Numbered from the stretch's first letter, positions 51,144 through 60,802 are shown. The stretch: DNA of 64,000 nt from Wansuia hejianensis (GCF_014337215.1 NZ_CP060635.1:2245501-2309500); one strand, 5' to 3'. Numbers and translations: made by a program. Notes: generated from the letters alone by a model not told the origin.

Positions 51144-52835
51144 TTATTCAAAATAAACACCTGTCAGATTCCAGGTCTGCCATCCTATTCTTTCTAACCC
51201 CTTTAGATTAGCCGCATAAACAGACTTGTCCATCCTCTGCACAATCGGATACCAATAAAGATAATCCGTTAACGCAACCTCTTCAAATTCACGGAACATG
51301 GTCCACCACTTCTCGTCATCCATGGTCGTATTCAGCGGCTCAATATAGGTGTTGTAATACTCATCCCAGGAATCAAACTGCTCCGAATGCGCATATGTAT
51401 TCATCTGAGTCTGTGGTGTATAGTTCCAGCCATTGGAACTGGCGATGCTTCCCAGGCCCATTTCAAAAATATCCCAGGAATCTACATCATTTCTCATCAT
51501 ATCGTCATAGGTACTTACATCATATCCGCCAAGCTCCAGAGTTACACCTATGGAGGACAGACTGTTTTTCATAATTTCGCCGATCGTAGCATAGATATTA
51601 TTGGTTCCAATGTATAGATAAGTAATGGAGAAGTCGTTGCCGTCAGCATCCTCTCTCATGCCATCGCCGTCCGTATCCTTGATGCCTGCTTCATCCAAAA
51701 GGGCAGCAGCCTTCTCTAAATCATACTCATAGAACCAGTCATCACTGAAATCCGTCATTGTGCCCGGTTTATTGCTCATAATTGTATAGATATCCTCACC
51801 CATACCGTCATATACAGATACCATGGCCTCACGGTCAAATGCATAGCACAATGCCTGACGCACTCGCAGGTCCTGCAGTTTTTCTGAATACCCGTTAAAT
51901 CCGATGCTGAGCGCATCCTCCAACGGTGCTTCCGAACATGCCAGATTCTCATAGTCGCCATTCAACACATTTGCTGCATCCGTTCCACCCGGAACAAATA
52001 TGTAATCCGCATTCCCTGTCTCCAGCTCAGAAAATGCCACAGACGTATCAGCAATAAACCGGGCTGTAATTTTGGAGAGAATAGCAGCTCCTTCAAAATA
52101 ATCATCAAACCTCTCCAAGGAAACATAATCATCCGTCACGTATTCTTTAATCTGGAAAGCTCCGGTACCAATCGGCGCATCATGGAAAAATACATTCTCA
52201 TCCCCGCCCACTTCATCATAATAGTCTTTGTTCCAGATCCCAATCAGCCCAATCTGTGTCAATGCGCTTTTATGAAGCTCCGTAAACGGAACATAAACTG
52301 TATAATCATCCACTGCTTTTACATTGTCAAAATCTATAAATTCCATGCCATTCTTAACAGTAAAAAATCCAATGCTCATCACCACGTCATCCGCAGTCAG
52401 TTCCTCTCCATTCTGAAACTTTACACCCTGCCTGAGCTTAAAAGTGATCCCCATATAATCTTCGTCCCACTCATAAGATTCAGCCAAACTACGGTCACAG
52501 ACTCCTACTTCGTAAGAACCGTCTTCCAGATAATAATTATCCACCAGATAGTTTGTACACATAGATGTCAGTGCAGAAGCATTATTTCCAACTGAAACAG
52601 CCATATTTACATTTCCGTGATCCCCATTAAAAATAATAACCATTTCGTCCTTGGTCGTTGCGCCGCCAGTTTCGGCTGCACTTCCCGATCCTATCTCACT
52701 GCTCCCTGCATTCCCACTTGTACTAGTACTGGTGTTCTTAGACTCATTACCCCCTCCACAGGCAGTAATCGCCAGCATGGATGCAGCAAGAATTCCTGCC
52801 AGTACAGACCTACTGATTTTACTACACTTTCTCAT
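51144..52835 (-). CDS. Peptide-type ABC transporter substrate-binding lipoprotein (SBP_bac_5)
   Basis: 563 residues from ATG 52835 (AAAGGAG upstream). Signal with lipobox AITAC, Ser/Gly/Thr linker, then a large family 5 binding protein: LAESYEWDEDYMGITFKLRQGVKFQNGEELTADDV, LRVRQALCYAFDREAMV. The family binds peptides, nickel and other ligands. Downstream of the ATPases. Confidence 0.9.
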   Translation of the reverse strand: MRKCSKISRSVLAGILAASMLAITACGGGNESKNTSTSTSGNAGSSEIGSGSAAETGGATTKDEMVIIFNGDHGNVNMAVSVGNNASALTSMCTNYLVDNYYLEDGSYEVGVCDRSLAESYEWDEDYMGITFKLRQGVKFQNGEELTADDVVMSIGFFTVKNGMEFIDFDNVKAVDDYTVYVPFTELHKSALTQIGLIGIWNKDYYDEVGGDENVFFHDAPIGTGAFQIKEYVTDDYVSLERFDDYFEGAAILSKITARFIADTSVAFSELETGNADYIFVPGGTDAANVLNGDYENLACSEAPLEDALSIGFNGYSEKLQDLRVRQALCYAFDREAMVSVYDGMGEDIYTIMSNKPGTMTDFSDDWFYEYDLEKAAALLDEAGIKDTDGDGMREDADGNDFSITYLYIGTNNIYATIGEIMKNSLSSIGVTLELGGYDVSTYDDMMRNDVDSWDIFEMGLGSIASSNGWNYTPQTQMNTYAHSEQFDSWDEYYNTYIEPLNTTMDDEKWWTMFREFEEVALTDYLYWYPIVQRMDKSVYAANLKGLERIGWQTWNLTGVYFE

Positions 52836-52870
52836 ATTTCTTTCTCCTTTCACTTTATATTCAGGTGTCC

Positions 52871-53830
52871 TCACACCTTACTATCAATTTTGCAAAGATG
52901 ACACGCTACAAAATGCCCTGAACTAACTTCCGTCAGCCGCGGTGTTTCCTGTCTGCACTTATCTGTTGCCTCTTTACATCTTGCTGCGAAACGGCAGCCG
53001 GGCTTTGGATCGATCGGAGAAGTGATTTCTCCCTCCATCATAATCCGCTCCTGCGGACAATGAATATCCGGCACCGGAACCGCCGACAAAAGCGCCTTTG
53101 TGTAAGGGTGCCTGGGATTCGCAAACAATTCCTCATTCCCTGTGAATTCCACCACCTGTCCCAGATACATAACCATAATTTTAGTAGAGATATACTTTAC
53201 GACCATGAGATCATGGGTAATGAACAGATAGGTCAGGCTATTTTTTTCCTGTATATCTAGCAGCAGATTGATGATTTGTGCCTGGATAGAAACATCCAGG
53301 GCCGATACCGGTTCATCACATACGACAAACTTCGGATTCATAACCAATGCACGAGCAATTCCAATACGCTGACGCCTTCCTCCATCCAGCTCATGCGGAT
53401 ACGCATTCACTAGCCTCTTTGCAAGGCCAACCGTATCCATAATTCCCATAACCGCCTCGTCTATCTGCTTTGCTGAAAACTCTCCGCTGATTTTCATAGG
53501 TTCAGCGATCGTCTGATAAATCGTCATACGTGGGTTCAAGGAAGAAAACGGATCCTGAAAAATAATTTGCATTTCTTTTCTAAGTGCATGCAACTCCTTC
53601 CTTTTCACTTTTGTGATGTCTTTCCCCTTATAAATGATCTGGCCTTCTGTGCTCTCCAGCAAATGAATCAGCACACGTCCCAAAGTTGACTTTCCGCAGC
53701 CAGATTCACCGACCACGCCCAGCGTCTCGCCTTCGTTAATCGAAAAGTTCACATCATCAACGGCATGAAGTGTACCGGAACCAACATTAAAATATTTCTT
53801 CAAATGCTTTGCAGAAATTAATTCTCCCAT
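52871..53830 (-). CDS. Oligopeptide-type ABC transporter ATPase (OppF type)
   Basis: 319 residues. Walker A GESGCGKST, Q-loop EMQIIFQDPFSSLNPR, signature ELDGGRRQR (a clostridial variant of LSGGQ), Walker B FVVCDEP, and the C-terminal oligopeptide/dipeptide domain (PKPGCRFAARC). Works with OppD at 53832. Confidence 0.92.
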   Translation of the reverse strand: MGELISAKHLKKYFNVGSGTLHAVDDVNFSINEGETLGVVGESGCGKSTLGRVLIHLLESTEGQIIYKGKDITKVKRKELHALRKEMQIIFQDPFSSLNPRMTIYQTIAEPMKISGEFSAKQIDEAVMGIMDTVGLAKRLVNAYPHELDGGRRQRIGIARALVMNPKFVVCDEPVSALDVSIQAQIINLLLDIQEKNSLTYLFITHDLMVVKYISTKIMVMYLGQVVEFTGNEELFANPRHPYTKALLSAVPVPDIHCPQERIMMEGEITSPIDPKPGCRFAARCKEATDKCRQETPRLTEVSSGHFVACHLCKIDSKV

Positions 53831-53831
53831 A

Positions 53832-54812
53832 TCACTTCACCCCCTTTTTATGTGGATGCAGGCACCGCACGAAATGTCCTTCCTCAAGTTCCATCAGTTC
53901 AGGCAGTTCTTTTTCACACCGTTCGCATTTATATTCACACCGTGGAGCAAACTTACAGAATTCCGGCAAATTCGCAGGATCTGGCATTAGCCCTTTTATC
54001 GGTTTTAGGCGTTTACTGTCTTTTACATATCCGGGCAGCGAATTAAACAATCCGACGGTATACGGATGAGCCGTCTGATCAAATATCTGCTCCGCACTGC
54101 CAAGCTCTACGATCTCGCCCGCATACATAATTGCCACTCTGTCGCACATCTGTGCCACTACGCCCAGATCATGGGTAATCAACACAACTGACGTGTCCAG
54201 ATTTTTTTTCAAATCATTCATCATATCCAACACCTGAGCCTGAATGGTCACATCCAGAGCCGTTGTAGGTTCATCGGCCAGTAAAATCTTGGGAGAGCAC
54301 GCCAGTGCCATCGCAATTACCACTCGCTGCTTCATCCCGCCTGAGAACTGATGGGGATATTCATTATACCGTTCCCCTGAAATTCCAACCATCTCCAGCA
54401 TCTCAATAGCTTTTATTTTTGCTTCTTTTTTGCTGATCTTCTGATGCAGATAAAGAACCTCCAGAATCTGATCACCCACACAATCAACAGGATTCAGAGC
54501 CGTCATCGGATCCTGGAATACCATGGAAATCTGTTTTCCACGAATCTTTCGCATTTCTGCCCTGCCTGCTTTCAGCAGATCCTTCCCTTCATATTCTATG
54601 TTCCCACTGATTATCTTTCCAGGAGGCGACTGCAGGAGGCTCAAAATACTCAGCGCTACAGTTGTTTTTCCTGCCCCCGTCTCTCCTACCAAGCCAAGGG
54701 TTTCGCCTTTTTTCAGATCAAAGGAAATATGATTAACCGCTCTGCAGACCCCGGCATCACTGGTAACATAATGAACCGTTAAATCTTTTACCGATAAAAT
54801 ATTATTCTCCAT
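53832..54812 (-). CDS. Oligopeptide-type ABC transporter ATPase (OppD type)
   Basis: 326 residues. Walker A GETGAGKTT, Q-loop ISMVFQDPMTALNPV, signature FSGGMKQR, Walker B ILLADEP, H-loop LITHDLG; C-terminal Cys-rich end (CKFAPRCEYKCERC). One base before the next gene, so translated in series. Confidence 0.92.
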   Translation of the reverse strand: MENNILSVKDLTVHYVTSDAGVCRAVNHISFDLKKGETLGLVGETGAGKTTVALSILSLLQSPPGKIISGNIEYEGKDLLKAGRAEMRKIRGKQISMVFQDPMTALNPVDCVGDQILEVLYLHQKISKKEAKIKAIEMLEMVGISGERYNEYPHQFSGGMKQRVVIAMALACSPKILLADEPTTALDVTIQAQVLDMMNDLKKNLDTSVVLITHDLGVVAQMCDRVAIMYAGEIVELGSAEQIFDQTAHPYTVGLFNSLPGYVKDSKRLKPIKGLMPDPANLPEFCKFAPRCEYKCERCEKELPELMELEEGHFVRCLHPHKKGVK

Positions 54813-54827
54813 ATCCCTCTCCTCATA

Positions 54828-55706
54828 CTAGTATTTCAGTCTGGGATCCAATGCATCCCTCAGACCATCCCCAAACAGATTGATGGAGAGTACCACGCTC
54901 GCAATCGCCAAACCCGGGATCGTCAGAAGATAGGAATATTGCCGCATATATTCTCTTGCCGTTGACAGCATAGACCCCCATTCTGGTGAAGGCGGCTGGA
55001 CACCCAGACCCAGGAAACTAAGCCCGGCTGCAGTCAAAATGGAAAACCCTACCTGCATCGTAAAATGCACGATTAAAAAGCTGCTCACATTCGGTAAAAT
55101 ATGTTTAAACATAATTCGGACATTCCCAGCATCAATGCTTCGTGCCGCTTCCACATATTCGTGACTCATTTCAGAAAGCACCGGTCCGCGGATCGTCCTT
55201 GCAGCACCCGGAATACTAGCAATGGCAACTGCAATAATACAATTCTGCACCGTTCCACCAAAAATCGCAGTGACACAGATAGCCAGCAGCATAGCAGGAA
55301 TTGCATTCAAAACATCCAGGATTCTCATGATGATGTTATCAGTTTTTCCTCCGAAAAAGGCTGCACACACGCCAAGTATCACGCCAAACACCGTGCTGAG
55401 ACCTGCTGCACAGAAACCAATCATCAATGAAGACCTGCCACCATAAAGGATCCTGGCCACCATGGAACGTCCCAGACTGTCCGTACCAAACGGATATTGC
55501 TTGCAGGGGGCAATGAAACGGTCTGCAATATTCTGTGCGTCATAACCTTCTGGGCAAATAATATTTGCCAAAGCGCAGAGAAGGATAATCGCGAGCATCA
55601 CCGCCAGGCCAATCATTGCCATCTTATTTTTCACAAGACGCCGCATTGCTACATTCAGCATACTTCTATGCTTTACCTGTTGGTTTTTCTTCGCCTGCTT
55701 CGACAT
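54828..55706 (-). CDS. Oligopeptide-type ABC transporter permease (DppC type)
   Basis: 292 residues, N-terminal helix then five helices of the BPD_transp_1 fold. Coupling motif EYVEAARSIDAGNVRIMFKHILPN. Its 5' end overlaps the DppB-type gene by 41 bases. Confidence 0.9.
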   Translation of the reverse strand: MSKQAKKNQQVKHRSMLNVAMRRLVKNKMAMIGLAVMLAIILLCALANIICPEGYDAQNIADRFIAPCKQYPFGTDSLGRSMVARILYGGRSSLMIGFCAAGLSTVFGVILGVCAAFFGGKTDNIIMRILDVLNAIPAMLLAICVTAIFGGTVQNCIIAVAIASIPGAARTIRGPVLSEMSHEYVEAARSIDAGNVRIMFKHILPNVSSFLIVHFTMQVGFSILTAAGLSFLGLGVQPPSPEWGSMLSTAREYMRQYSYLLTIPGLAIASVVLSINLFGDGLRDALDPRLKY

Positions 55707-56676
55707 TGTCTATGACCTCCCTTCTTTTTGCTTCTTTTCTTTTGCCTGAACTAAAACGAGATTTCACCCGTGGATCAATAAATGTATAAATAACGTCAAT
55801 CAACAGGTTTACAACAGATACTGCTACCGCTATCAAAAGTACACAGGCCCGAAGCAACGCATAATCACGGCTGTTGATTGCTGTAACCATACAGGTTCCA
55901 AGACCATTCAGCACGAAGACCGATTCTATAATTGCCGAACCGCCCAGCCCATTAGCAAATTGCGTTCCAATACTGTTAGTAATCGGTATCATAGCATTTC
56001 TCAATATATGATGTTTCGTAATTACTCCTTCAGCCTGCCCTTTGGCCCGCGCAGTCCGTACATAATCCTGAGAAATGCAGTCCAGTACAGAGGAACGGGT
56101 AACACGCAGGATAGAGGCCGAACTCAGAACCCCCAGTGTAACCACCGGCAGCACCCAGTGTTTCCAGCTGTAGAGGCCAGACACCGGAAACCATCCAAGA
56201 TTCACAGCAAACAGCATAATCATCAGGAAGGAAAACCAGAAAATGGGGATTGAAATTCCCACAATTCCAACCAGCCTTGACAGAGAATCTAAGATTTTTC
56301 CTCTGTGCTTAGCTGAAACAATTCCCAGCGGTACGCCAATCAGGGATGCAACAATGGTCCCGTACAGGGCCAATTGAAAGGAAATCGGAAAACGATAGGC
56401 AATTTCTGCGTTCACTGATGTTCCAGACCGATAGCTCAGCCCCAGATCTCCTTTTGTAATCAAACGAAACATATATTTTCCATACTGGACTACAATAGGG
56501 TCATTCAGGTTGTAAGATTCTCTCCACTCATCTTTCGCCTCTTCCGTAACATCCGCCCCCAATGCCATATCGGCCGGATCTCCTGGAGTTAGAACTTGAA
56601 GCATGAATACGATAATTGACACCCCTATTAACACGGGAATCATCATCAAAATCCGCTTGAAAATATACTTAAGCAT
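55666..56676 (-). CDS. Oligopeptide-type ABC transporter permease (DppB type)
   Basis: 336 residues, six helices (ILMMIPVLIGVSIIVFMLQ). Coupling motif DYVRTARAKGQAEGVITKHHILRNAMIPI. The C-terminal tail is extended and charged (KRKEAKRREVIDNVEAGEE), running over the start of the next permease gene. Confidence 0.9.
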   Translation of the reverse strand: MLKYIFKRILMMIPVLIGVSIIVFMLQVLTPGDPADMALGADVTEEAKDEWRESYNLNDPIVVQYGKYMFRLITKGDLGLSYRSGTSVNAEIAYRFPISFQLALYGTIVASLIGVPLGIVSAKHRGKILDSLSRLVGIVGISIPIFWFSFLMIMLFAVNLGWFPVSGLYSWKHWVLPVVTLGVLSSASILRVTRSSVLDCISQDYVRTARAKGQAEGVITKHHILRNAMIPITNSIGTQFANGLGGSAIIESVFVLNGLGTCMVTAINSRDYALLRACVLLIAVAVSVVNLLIDVIYTFIDPRVKSRFSSGKRKEAKRREVIDNVEAGEEKPTGKA

Positions 56677-56709
56677 ACATCATCCTCCGTTTTATACTTC
56701 TTACCAGGG

Positions 56710-57381
56710 TTACTTAATATTAATATACATCCACTGATTATCTGTTTCTTCTGGAAATTGTTCCCAGGTATCCTTTCGGGGCGGCTCCGGAACGGCTTTT
56801 CTGATCTCATCCTTCTGATACGCATATTTTCCTAGAAAATTCCTATCCTGCTCCGGTGTAAGCGGAGGCCTTGTATTTGTCGGCTCCATGCTGTGTACCC
56901 ACCCCTTATGATATTCGCATTTTGTTGTCCTTTGCCAAGCGCCAGACAGAATTTTCCATTCTCCGTCCTCCTTCACATGGGTACCCGGTACCATCCCAAG
57001 GCTGATGATTGCCATCGGCTGTTCCCTGAATTTTGATAAACCTTCTACCCCCAAGGACCACCACACCGCACGGGCCTTTGAACAATCATCATTTATCTCG
57101 ATCACTGGTGTCGTCAGCGGATGAATCAGCGAGTTTCCTTCCAGACTGTCCACTACCGCTTTCGCTCGGAACGCCATCTCTCCTTCCACATCAAAACTGG
57201 GGTGTTTCAGCGCCTTCAGTTCTCTGCGTCGTTCCCCAATATGCTGGTCATCATGGAACGTAGCGGCCTGCCCCCGAAGATTTTTTATTTCCCACACGGA
57301 GAGCAATTTTTCAATCCTGATCTCCAATGCGGCAAATTCTTCGTCAGACATCTCATTTATAATTTCCATATAATCATCCAT
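56710..57381 (-). CDS. SnoaL/NTF2-like protein 2
   Basis: 223 residues with an NTF2/SnoaL-like cone-shaped fold: LLSVWEIKNLRGQAATFHDDQ, the central ARAVWWSLGVEG and VKEDGEWKILSGAWQRTTKCEYHKGWVHS. Paralogous to the next protein (57400), sharing KAR/KAVWW and KGWV. Such folds host dehydratases, isomerases and cyclases. Two adjacent paralogues in an importer operon are unusual. Confidence 0.7.
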   Translation of the reverse strand: MDDYMEIINEMSDEEFAALEIRIEKLLSVWEIKNLRGQAATFHDDQHIGERRRELKALKHPSFDVEGEMAFRAKAVVDSLEGNSLIHPLTTPVIEINDDCSKARAVWWSLGVEGLSKFREQPMAIISLGMVPGTHVKEDGEWKILSGAWQRTTKCEYHKGWVHSMEPTNTRPPLTPEQDRNFLGKYAYQKDEIRKAVPEPPRKDTWEQFPEETDNQWMYINIK

Positions 57382-57399
57382 TCGCCATATCCCCCGCTT

Positions 57400-58068
57400 T
57401 TATTTTGTCTTATCTTTTTCAAGCATCCAGCCGTTATCTGTATAAGTTTCATAGGGTCTCGGACAGGCCGGGATTGCTTCACGGACAGAGAGGGGTGAAT
57501 AGGGATTATGGTATGTAGTGGGCTTCGCAAGCGGATGCACCGGTTTATTCAGACGATGAATCATGCTGGTGTCTTCAACCCATCCCTTTGAATATAAACA
57601 CTTGATATATCGAAAATAATGCAGATGCCAGATTTTCCATTCTCCGCCCAGATTTATAAAATCTGCAGCCAGCATTCCCCATGCCCAGATTGCCTCAGGA
57701 TCCTCTCCCTCCCTGGGAATTGCACCCCCTCCGGGACACCACCATACCGCTTTGGCACTCTTCCTGTCACCAGCCACTTCTATCATCGGTGTAGTCAATT
57801 GAATATCTATCATTTCTCCGGCCTTAGGCTCTGCCCCGACTGTTTCCTTGATGATTGTCTCTACCGCTTCCTTTCCCTCAAAGACACCTTCATCCGCTAC
57901 TTCCACAGATACGCCCTCTGCCTCCAGGGCGAAGTGTGAAAGTACCTTATCCGCTTCCCTGAAATTAAATGCAGCTATCGTTCTTCCCATCTCATTCTGG
58001 ATTTCCTGATAAGCCTCCAGTTTTTCAATATTTTTTATCAGTTCTTTTTTTCTGATTTCCGTAACCAT
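57400..58068 (-). CDS. SnoaL/NTF2-like protein 1
   Basis: 222 residues from ATG 58068 (GAGGAGG upstream). Same fold as the protein at 56710: EIQNEMGRTIAAFNFREADKVLSHFA, SAKAVWWCPGGGAI, DFINLGGEWKIWHLHYFRYIKC, YSKGWVEDTSM. Possibly forms a heteromer with it. No catalytic set is assigned with confidence. Confidence 0.7.
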   Translation of the reverse strand: MVTEIRKKELIKNIEKLEAYQEIQNEMGRTIAAFNFREADKVLSHFALEAEGVSVEVADEGVFEGKEAVETIIKETVGAEPKAGEMIDIQLTTPMIEVAGDRKSAKAVWWCPGGGAIPREGEDPEAIWAWGMLAADFINLGGEWKIWHLHYFRYIKCLYSKGWVEDTSMIHRLNKPVHPLAKPTTYHNPYSPLSVREAIPACPRPYETYTDNGWMLEKDKTK

Positions 58069-58082
58069 TTTTCTCCTCCTCT

Positions 58083-58859
58083 TTATCTTGCCTGACAAAG
58101 TCCGCCGTCAACCGGCAGTATTACTCCGTTCACATAGCTGGAAGCAGGACTCAGCAAAAACATAATCGCCGTTGCTTCTTCCTCCGGCCGCCCGGCCCTT
58201 CCCATGGGATTGATTGAAATCAGATGCTGCATTTCTTCTCCCATCTGCGCTTCATGATTCCTGGGGGTATGAATCGGGCCGCCGGGACAGACACAGTTCA
58301 TTCGCGGCTCACCTTTTAAGGCTACTGCCTGGTGCTTTGTATAGCCGGTAATTCCTGCTTTAGCTGCCGCATACCAGGGAAGTCCTCCTCCGGCTTCAAA
58401 AGTTCCGGCCAGAGCCCCAACGTTTACAATCGCTGAACCAGGTCCCGGATTAGTCGCTTCAAAAGCCAGACAAACACGATGAATCATTCCAAGGGCAAGG
58501 GCAATTACTTCTTCAAAATTCCACTGGCTATTCAGCATCTTAGGCCCTGCAACATTTGCAAGGTATAACGGCTTACAGAAATCCAAAGTTTCCTTCATTG
58601 CCCTATCTACCGCATCATCCGATCCTAAATCTGCCTGAATAGCTTTAATATTTTCCCCAAATTCCCCGGCTCGTTCAATCGTTTCCTGTATTCCCTCAGC
58701 AAACATATCCCAGGCAGCTACCTTCAGTCCCCCTTGGGCCGCCAGAATGCACGTCGCCGCTCCAATTCCTGACGCTGCTCCCGTCACAATAATCCCGGTA
58801 CCTTCCGGAGCCATCCACCCTTCAAAAATAATCTCCGGTTCTCTGTAATTTTCAGCCAT
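58083..58859 (-). CDS. Short-chain dehydrogenase/reductase
   Basis: 258 residues. TGAASGIGAATC glycine motif, Asp in AAWDMFAEG (NAD preference), LANVAGPKML, and the WYAAAKAGITGY Tyr-Lys pair. The usual catalytic Ser position reads NVGALAG, so Ser may be absent or shifted. First gene of the operon; in this setting it would oxidise an alcohol before the NTF2-type steps. Confidence 0.83.
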   Translation of the reverse strand: MAENYREPEIIFEGWMAPEGTGIIVTGAASGIGAATCILAAQGGLKVAAWDMFAEGIQETIERAGEFGENIKAIQADLGSDDAVDRAMKETLDFCKPLYLANVAGPKMLNSQWNFEEVIALALGMIHRVCLAFEATNPGPGSAIVNVGALAGTFEAGGGLPWYAAAKAGITGYTKHQAVALKGEPRMNCVCPGGPIHTPRNHEAQMGEEMQHLISINPMGRAGRPEEEATAIMFLLSPASSYVNGVILPVDGGLCQAR

Positions 58860-59376
58860 TTTACAATCCTCCTCGGCTTTTGATCTTTAATTTTTGTAGT
58901 TTTATATTATCATCTTTTTTTATTCAAAATTCTTTTGTTTAATTAAGCACATTTGTGCTTTTTCCGAAATTCTTTTTGTACATCTTTCACTACGCCAGAG
59001 CCTTTACACAAGCACAAAAAAAGAAAAGACCCCTATTGCCTTTTCTAACCACAAGTCCTCTGGAAACTTATCATCAATTCAGATCTTGTTTTTCTTTTAA
59101 GTGCTTATTCAGGACTATTGTTAAACTTCATATGGGGAATATTTGCCCCTATTATTTAAATGTATTAGAATATCAATAAAAAAGCTCCAACTGCCCTGTA
59201 ACACACCGACTATACATTTCAATTATATCATATTCATATAATTCATTAAAGTCTCTTCGGCAAAAAACGAAATTTTAAGATAGCCCGTATTCCTCTTCTT
59301 TCATCGGATATTTATTTTCCTTGAGTCTCCGGGAGTTGGAAGGACCCTTCTGGTTCTGGGACTGAGGTATACGACC
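58860..59376. other. Long intergenic region upstream of the C45/NTF2 operon
   Basis: 517 bp with no supportable gene. AT-rich. It must hold the promoter of the SDR-led operon and a perfect palindrome at 58945-58960; plausible -10 sequences (TATAAT-like) occur near 58905 on the minus strand. The remainder towards ftsZ shows only short open frames without coding features. Confidence 0.5.
58945..58960. promoter_or_regulatory. Candidate operator AAGCACA-TT-TGTGCTT
   Basis: Perfect 7-bp arms around TT, 85 bp upstream of the SDR gene. A partly similar GCACCTTTGTGC lies 22 bp beyond the operon end (49023-49034). No regulator gene lies nearby. Confidence 0.4.
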
Positions 59377-59440
59377 AAAAAGCCCCTCACAGGACAGCCA
59401 GATCACACGTTTGCATCTGCCTGCCCTGCAAGGGACTTTT
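59377..59440 (-). terminator. Long imperfect hairpin after ftsZ
   Basis: About 26-base arms: AAAAGCCCCTCACAGGACAG against AAAAGTCCCTTGCAGGGCAG (read on the other strand), with few mismatches, ending GGGGCTTTTTGG on the minus strand. It probably terminates the division-gene transcript. Confidence 0.65.
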
Positions 59441-59472
59441 GAGATTTTTCATAGCTATTTTCTTTGTTATTC

Positions 59473-60642
59473 TTACTTTCTGTTCTTCAGGAAATCCGGG
59501 ATCTGGATATCCTTCTTCGGTACATTGCTGGTCATAGGCGCTGAAGCCTTCGGCATGTTATACCCCTGTGCCGGAGCCTGCTGCTGCGGCATCTGGAAGG
59601 TCGGCATCTTAAAGCCGGCATTGCTGAAAGCGCTCTTCTTAGTGGCCTCGGCCGCCTTCTTGGCATCGGATACGCTGGCCTGCCTTGCTGTCGCATCATC
59701 CAGTCCCGTAGCGATCACCGTGATCTTCGCAGTATCTGCAACGGTATCATCATACATCGCGCCAAAGATAATATTCGCATCCTCGCCTGCCAGATTCTGT
59801 ACATAGCTGGCGGCGTCGTTGGCATCCATAAGGCTGATGTCACCGGAAATATTGATAATAACGTGGCTCGCTCCCTGAATGGTTGTCTCCAGCAGCGGGC
59901 TGGATACGGCCTGCTGTACAGCTTCCAGAGCCTTGTCGTCTCCCTTCGCTTCGCCGATACCGATATGCGCGATGCCCTTGTCCGTCATGACGGTCTGCAC
60001 ATCCGCAAAATCCAGGTTAATCAGAGCCGGCAGGTTAATCAGGTCAGTGATTCCCTGTACGGCCTGCTGCAGCACTTCATCAGCCTTCTTCAGGGCTTCC
60101 GGCATGGTTGTCCTGCGGTCAACGATCTCCAGCAGCTTATCATTCGGGATCACAATCAATGTGTCCACGCTCTGTTTTAACTTTTCAATACCCATCAGGG
60201 CGTTGCTCATACGGGTCTTCGCTTCAAAACGGAAGGGTTTTGTCACGACCCCGACGGTCAGTATGCCCATCTCCTTGGCAATATTGGCAACAACAGGAGC
60301 AGCGCCGGTACCAGTACCACCGCCCATTCCGCATGTTACGAAAACCATATCGGCACCTTCCATCAGCTGCTTCAGCTCTTCTATGCTCTCCTCGGCCGCC
60401 TTCTCCCCCACTTCCGGCTTAGCCCCGGCTCCAAGACCCTTCGTGATCTTTTCGCCGATCTGAAGTACGGTTGGCGCTTTGCAGAGTGTCAGTGCCTGTT
60501 TATCTGTATTTACGCCTACAAATTCCACACCACCGATGGATTCCTCCACCATTCTATTCACAGCATTATTACCTGCTCCCCCGACACCGATGACGATGAT
60601 TTTTGCAGATGATTCTGCTTCATTTGTCATAATTTCTAACAA
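59473..60642 (-). CDS. ftsZ: Cell division GTPase FtsZ
   Basis: 389 residues. GTPase motif GMGGGTGTGAAP (GGGTGTG at 107-113), T7 loop region NLDFADVQTVM, C-terminal conserved tail ending DIQIPDFLKNRK, the binding site for FtsA/EzrA-type partners. I choose TTG 60642 because AGGAGG is seven to eight bases away; an internal ATG at residue 5 has no site. Forms the division ring. Confidence 0.97.
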   Translation of the reverse strand: MLEIMTNEAESSAKIIVIGVGGAGNNAVNRMVEESIGGVEFVGVNTDKQALTLCKAPTVLQIGEKITKGLGAGAKPEVGEKAAEESIEELKQLMEGADMVFVTCGMGGGTGTGAAPVVANIAKEMGILTVGVVTKPFRFEAKTRMSNALMGIEKLKQSVDTLIVIPNDKLLEIVDRRTTMPEALKKADEVLQQAVQGITDLINLPALINLDFADVQTVMTDKGIAHIGIGEAKGDDKALEAVQQAVSSPLLETTIQGASHVIINISGDISLMDANDAASYVQNLAGEDANIIFGAMYDDTVADTAKITVIATGLDDATARQASVSDAKKAAEATKKSAFSNAGFKMPTFQMPQQQAPAQGYNMPKASAPMTSNVPKKDIQIPDFLKNRK

Positions 60643-60802
60643 AGTACTTCCTCCTTCACGGCTTTCGCCTATTTATATTCTCCTCGAAATGTATCTTAAT
60701 CTCATTATCAGTTACGTATACAGATATATAATATAATTTATTCCTGAATTTATCAACTGTTTTTTCGATTTTTTCCCCACTTTTTTTCTGTCGGAAGGCG
60801 CT

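Noticed and set aside
56710..58859. Bile-acid 7-dehydroxylation (BaiE/BaiA-like) cluster
   Set aside because: NTF2-fold and SDR genes recall it, but no CoA ligase, CoA transferase, BaiCD/H or BaiG genes are present and no specific BaiE residues could be matched.
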